Source: Azohydromonas caseinilytica
GTDB taxonomy: Bacteria; Pseudomonadota; Gammaproteobacteria; Burkholderiales; Burkholderiaceae_C
Reading direction: 5' to 3'
Length of the DNA stretch: 64,000 nucleotides
Assembly: GCF_012927045.1 (NCBI RefSeq)
Contig: NZ_JABBFW010000018.1
Coordinates: 1 to 64,000, forward strand
The first letter of the stretch is position 1, and each line of letters begins with the position of its first letter. Below, one piece after another: positions 61,405 through 64,000 of this stretch. The translations under genes were made by a program, and so were the position numbers. The notes under the pieces were generated by a model. The model was not told the DNA's origin and did no database searches. It saw only the letters and a list, made by a program, of their open reading frames with translations.

Positions 61405-61620
61405 ATGATCACGCTCCATGGCTTCGCTCACCGCCTGCCCGAGCTGGCAATGGGCCACACCCGCGATCTGCGCGTGCAGTGGGCGCTGGAGGAAGTTGAT
61501 TTGCCCTACCGGGTGCGCGGCTTGGACCTGCTCGCGGGCGAACTCAAGCGCGAAGAATTCGGCCGCCTCAGCCCGTTCCAGCAAGTGCCGGTGATCGAGG
61601 ATGACGATGTGGTGCTGAGC
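61405..61620 (+). pseudogene. Glutathione S-transferase N-terminal fragment
   Basis: ATG 61405 opens a thioredoxin-fold GST N-domain: RDLRVQWALEEVDLPYRVRG, then FGRLSPFQQVPVIEDDDVVLS. At about 61620, where the family continues with an S-(G/A)-AI block, the sequence breaks off and the helical C-domain is absent. It is a truncated gene. Confidence 0.75.
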
Positions 61621-61663
61621 GCGGGTGCTGAGCTGTCGGCGCCGACGGGTTCCGCGCCGGGAT

Positions 61664-62126
61664 TCAGTGAGTTGCCGCGGATTGGTCCAGGACCTCGTTG
61701 AGATCCCATGCGGTCACTGCGTCCGCCGGTGGCGTATCGGTCACCGCGACGCCGATCCTGGCGACCCTGGTCATCAGCTTGAGCTCGCCGATGCCCAGGC
61801 CCAGCACCAGCTGCGAGGCCAGCGACCCCGGAATGCCGTGATAAGCGCGAGCCGTCCTTGCGGATGAGCTGCTTCTCGTGGGGCACCGTCCCGCCGCGCT
61901 GCGCCAGCTCCGAGGCCGCCTGGGCCGTCACGTCCCAGAACTCCGGCGGGGTCAGGGCGTTCCAGTGCGAGCCGCTCCTGAGCTCCCTCACGGCATAGCC
62001 GGTCATGCGTTCGGATGCGGCGTTGGCGTCGTGGACGCGGCCGTCGAGCCCGAAGAAAAGCACGCCCACGGTCTGGATCGAAAGCACCCGGTGCAAGGTG
62101 CCGGCGTTTCGCTGTGCAAGCTGCAA
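61664..62126 (-). pseudogene. PAS-domain and second fragment, fused by frameshift
   Basis: The minus strand from about 62126 reads GVLFFGLDGRVHDANAASER, then MTGYAVRELRSG and QLIRKDGSR, a PAS sensor domain. Near 61845 the frame shifts to GIPGSLASQLVLGLGIGELK and ends TAWDLNEVLDQSAATH at the stop 61664-61666. The second piece is not identified. The block looks like two gene ends joined by deletion. Confidence 0.5.
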
Positions 62127-62152
62127 AGCATCCAGCGGGGAACAGCGCTTGC

Positions 62153-62290
62153 CATGCCAACGCCCCGGTCTGCACTGAAGGAGCGCGTCAGAACACAGGC
62201 TTTCCAGGCCATGACCCGGGGTGTGCGCACCGCCTTGCCCAGCGACACGCTCACGAAGGCGGCCCGGCTCATGGAAACCTGGCGTACTAC
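62153..62290 (+). pseudogene. CBS-domain N-terminal fragment
   Basis: The frame from ATG 62153 holds AFQAMTRGVRTALPSDTLTK and AARLMET, the opening of a CBS domain (a VMTR..V...P..T...A..LM pattern). The rest of the domain is lost, and Arg-rich frame-shifted sequence follows. Confidence 0.4.
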
Positions 62291-62455
62291 CGTCGTTGTT
62301 CCAACCTGCGTGCCGAGCCGCCAGCGCATGAGAGTCTGGCCGGGGCGGTTACCCCCCGCCACGGCGTGCAGCGGTAGCGCTGCCGACGCCGCGAGGGACC
62401 CCGAGGACGCCCGGTAGGCCCTGGGTTTGCCGGCGCCGTGCAAAGGGGTCCAGCG

Positions 62456-62701
62456 GTGGAACAAACAATCTCGTACCAGATCTGGCTCGCGGGCTTTGAG
62501 ACCGGGCAGCGGATGCTGAACTGCCGGTGCCCGTTCGTTCATCACTCGCCTCAGGCAGACGCTTGGGAGGACGGCTGGACGCAGGGCATGCTCAAGCGTG
62601 AAGGCTTGCCCCACCGGGATCACCCGCTGTCACAGGACGCCAAGGTACGGGATCGAGCGGTTGCCAAGCTGCGCCAGTGGCGCGTTTGGAAGCTGAAATG
62701 A
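62456..62701 (+). CDS. Small protein resembling ribosome modulation factor
   Basis: From GTG 62456 an 81-residue product runs to 62701: ISYQIWLAGFETGQRMLNC, then CPFVHHSPQADAWEDGWTQG. The spacing of G..tG....CPF.......W.dGW.qG is like Rmf, the small protein that dimerises ribosomes in stationary phase, but it has a C-terminal extension. An ATG at 62438 is an alternative start. The match is by eye only. Confidence 0.45.
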   Translation: MEQTISYQIWLAGFETGQRMLNCRCPFVHHSPQADAWEDGWTQGMLKREGLPHRDHPLSQDAKVRDRAVAKLRQWRVWKLK

Positions 62702-62874
62702 AGCAACCCGCCAGCGGTAGTGGCCGCATGACGGGCTGCCAGTCACCCTCAAGGTTGAGGCGGGAGCGGTACTTGGCTGGCCTTTGGGCGTCCCGTTCGG
62801 GCTCGGCGCCGCTTCTCGGATGACGTTTTCAATCTACGCCTGTGCCAGCAAGCTGCAAGAGCACTTGTGAAGGC

Positions 62875-63210
62875 GACGGGGATTTGATCGGACTGGTGCT
62901 CGACGCGGTGATTCACCCAGCGATCGCTGGTGATGTAGTGGTTGACGCCGATGACGTCGGGCAGGCAGGCCTGGTGCTGGAACCAGCTCAGGTCCTGGGG
63001 CTGTGCGCCGTTGTCCAGCAGGTAGCTCCACAGCGGGTGCGAGCGGTCCACCATGCCGCACAGCAAGGTCCCAGCCCAGCCAGCGGCGATGGTTGTAGAA
63101 CTCCACCAGTTCCTGCACCGGCGGCGTGCCGCGCGCAATGCCCAGGTCGTCGGTCTGCATCAGGCGCGCTGCCGGGTTGACGCTGCGCAGCGGGCCCAGC
63201 GAGAAGGTGA
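62875..63210 (-). pseudogene. Glycoside-hydrolase-like (family 1 type) fragment
   Basis: The minus strand reads LRSVNPAARLMQTDDLGIAR, then FYNHRRWLGWDL. After a frameshift near 63060 it reads LCGMVDRSHPLWSYLLDNG and PDVIGVNHYITSDRWVNHR. This is the middle of a family-1-like glycosidase module, of the kind found in some bifunctional sugar-reductase proteins. Both ends are missing. Confidence 0.55.
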
Positions 63211-63426
63211 AGTACGCCGTCTCCCGGGCACCACCGCGCTGGCGAGGGCTTCGGGCATGGGTTGTTCCTTCATGCCCAAACTCCCGTCGAACAGGCGAAG
63301 GACGGGGCTCGCATGGTACGGGAGGGGTCCTCCGGAACACCGGTACCAGAAGCAGGCACCTTGCCCTGCAGGACGCCATGCCGCCCGCGAGGTGCCTGGG
63401 CCGCAACTGGTGGCGTTGCTGTAAGG

Positions 63427-64000
63427 CTACGCAGTGACGGCTGTGCGCAGCAGGCGCTGTAATTCGTCGATGCTGACCGGCTTGGTCAGATGCGCCTGGA
63501 AACCCGCCTGCGCGGTGCGCCGCCGGTCCGCCTCCTGGCCGTAGCCCGTCATCGCTGCCACGAACACCGTCCCGTGCCCGGTCTCACGCAGCCGCTGCAG
63601 CACCGAGAAGCCGTCGCCGTCGGGCATGTTGAGGTCCAGCAGCACCACTTGAGGCTGGAAGCGCCGGGCGGCACCTGTTGCGTCCCGCGCCCCGTACACG
63701 GCGTGCGCCTCGTGGCCCAGCAGCTGCAGCAGCGACACCATGGTGTCGGCCGAGTCGCGGTTGTCGTCCACCACCAGCACGCGGCAGCTCGCGGTCGGGC
63801 TGGCGCCTTCAGGCCGCTGGCGGGGCGGTGGCTGGAGCGCGTCGCGCGGCTCCAGCGGCAACAGCATGGTGAAAATGCTGCCCTGCCCAGGCCCCTGGCT
63901 GGACGCGTACAGCGTTCCGCCATGCAGCTCCACGAGCTTGCGCGCCAGGGACAGTCCGATGCCCAGCCCGCCTTCGGCGTGCTGCTGCGGCGTGTCTGCC
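63427..64000 (-). CDS. Hybrid sensor histidine kinase, C-terminal part
   Basis: The gene runs off the right edge. The visible 190 residues start in the ATPase G-box (EGGLGIGLSLARKLVELHGG), then a receiver domain with RVLVVDDNRDSADTMVSLLQ, phospho-acceptor Asp in VVLLDLNMPDGDG and Lys in HLTKPVSIDELQ. A kinase whose receiver is fused at the C-terminus is typical of hybrid two-component sensors. The sensor input lies outside the window. Confidence 0.88.
   Translation of the reverse strand, partial: ADTPQQHAEGGLGIGLSLARKLVELHGGTLYASSQGPGQGSIFTMLLPLEPRDALQPPPRQRPEGASPTASCRVLVVDDNRDSADTMVSLLQLLGHEAHAVYGARDATGAARRFQPQVVLLDLNMPDGDGFSVLQRLRETGHGTVFVAAMTGYGQEADRRRTAQAGFQAHLTKPVSIDELQRLLRTAVTA

Overview
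The window reads as part of a high-GC betaproteobacterial chromosome, most likely order Burkholderiales (a Comamonadaceae or Rubrivivax/Leptothrix-like lineage). That placement is an inference from gene orders (clpS-clpA; ppiA-ppiB-lpxH; mltG-tmk-holB-pilZ-tatD; ygfZ-DUF4936-NRDE; rimP-nusA-infB-rbfA-truB-typA), from protein flavour and from GC-rich codon use. Most of the sequence is well-kept housekeeping DNA. Decayed mobile DNA lies at both ends.

Layout. 1-3000: insertion-sequence graveyard (IS21 istA/istB remnants with 25-bp-periodic end repeats, then an IS481 remnant and an IS630 remnant). 3020-5673: clpS-clpA. 5722-5945: IS5-type scrap. 6048-8698 (minus): ppiA-ppiB-lpxH-mtfA. 8826-14489 (plus): cysS, alkA-like, accA, tilS, lysC. 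14557: tRNA-Ser(GCT). 14726-20464 (minus): mltG-tmk-holB-pilZ-tatD-ankyrin-DUF72. 20513-22573 (plus): ygfZ, DUF4936, NRDE. 22600-24258 (minus): esterase, two tandem 30-codon ORFs, GNAT. 24466-25782 (minus): isocitrate lyase aceA with palindromes upstream. 26095-31431 (minus): six overlapping genes in the order of methylotroph mxaRSACKL. 31644-39427 (plus): polyamine/omega-amino-acid cluster (bauA, puuD, puuA, spuC-like, puuC, second GS-like). 39527-47429: accessory stretch (flavin-binding protein, two EamA transporters, PLD-family cardiolipin synthase, dusA, a broken beta-helix protein, a truncated SGNH hydrolase). 47636-56179 (minus): rimP-nusA-infB-rbfA-truB-typA. 56414: fabI. 57309-59570 (minus): large PLP amino-acid decarboxylase. 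59965: tRNA-Ser(GGA), followed by a collapsed tyrosine integrase and a field of gene fragments up to a hybrid histidine kinase that runs off the right edge.

How genes may work together. The PLP decarboxylase can make a diamine. The puu/spu/bau block would glutamylate or transaminate such amines, oxidise the aldehydes, release GABA-type products and pass omega-amino acids to pyruvate-linked transamination. aceA lets the cell grow on C2 units. The mxaRSACKL-like genes suggest a periplasmic enzyme-maturation module, but no methanol dehydrogenase structural gene is in the window.

The least explained items are a promoter plus intrinsic terminator in the rimP leader, the CAACGTACATG-headed tandem small ORFs before the GNAT gene, the mxaRSACKL-like block without its target, and the palindromes before aceA. 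Nothing here is clearly a new defence or mobile system. All functional statements come from reading the sequence and family knowledge; no searches were run.
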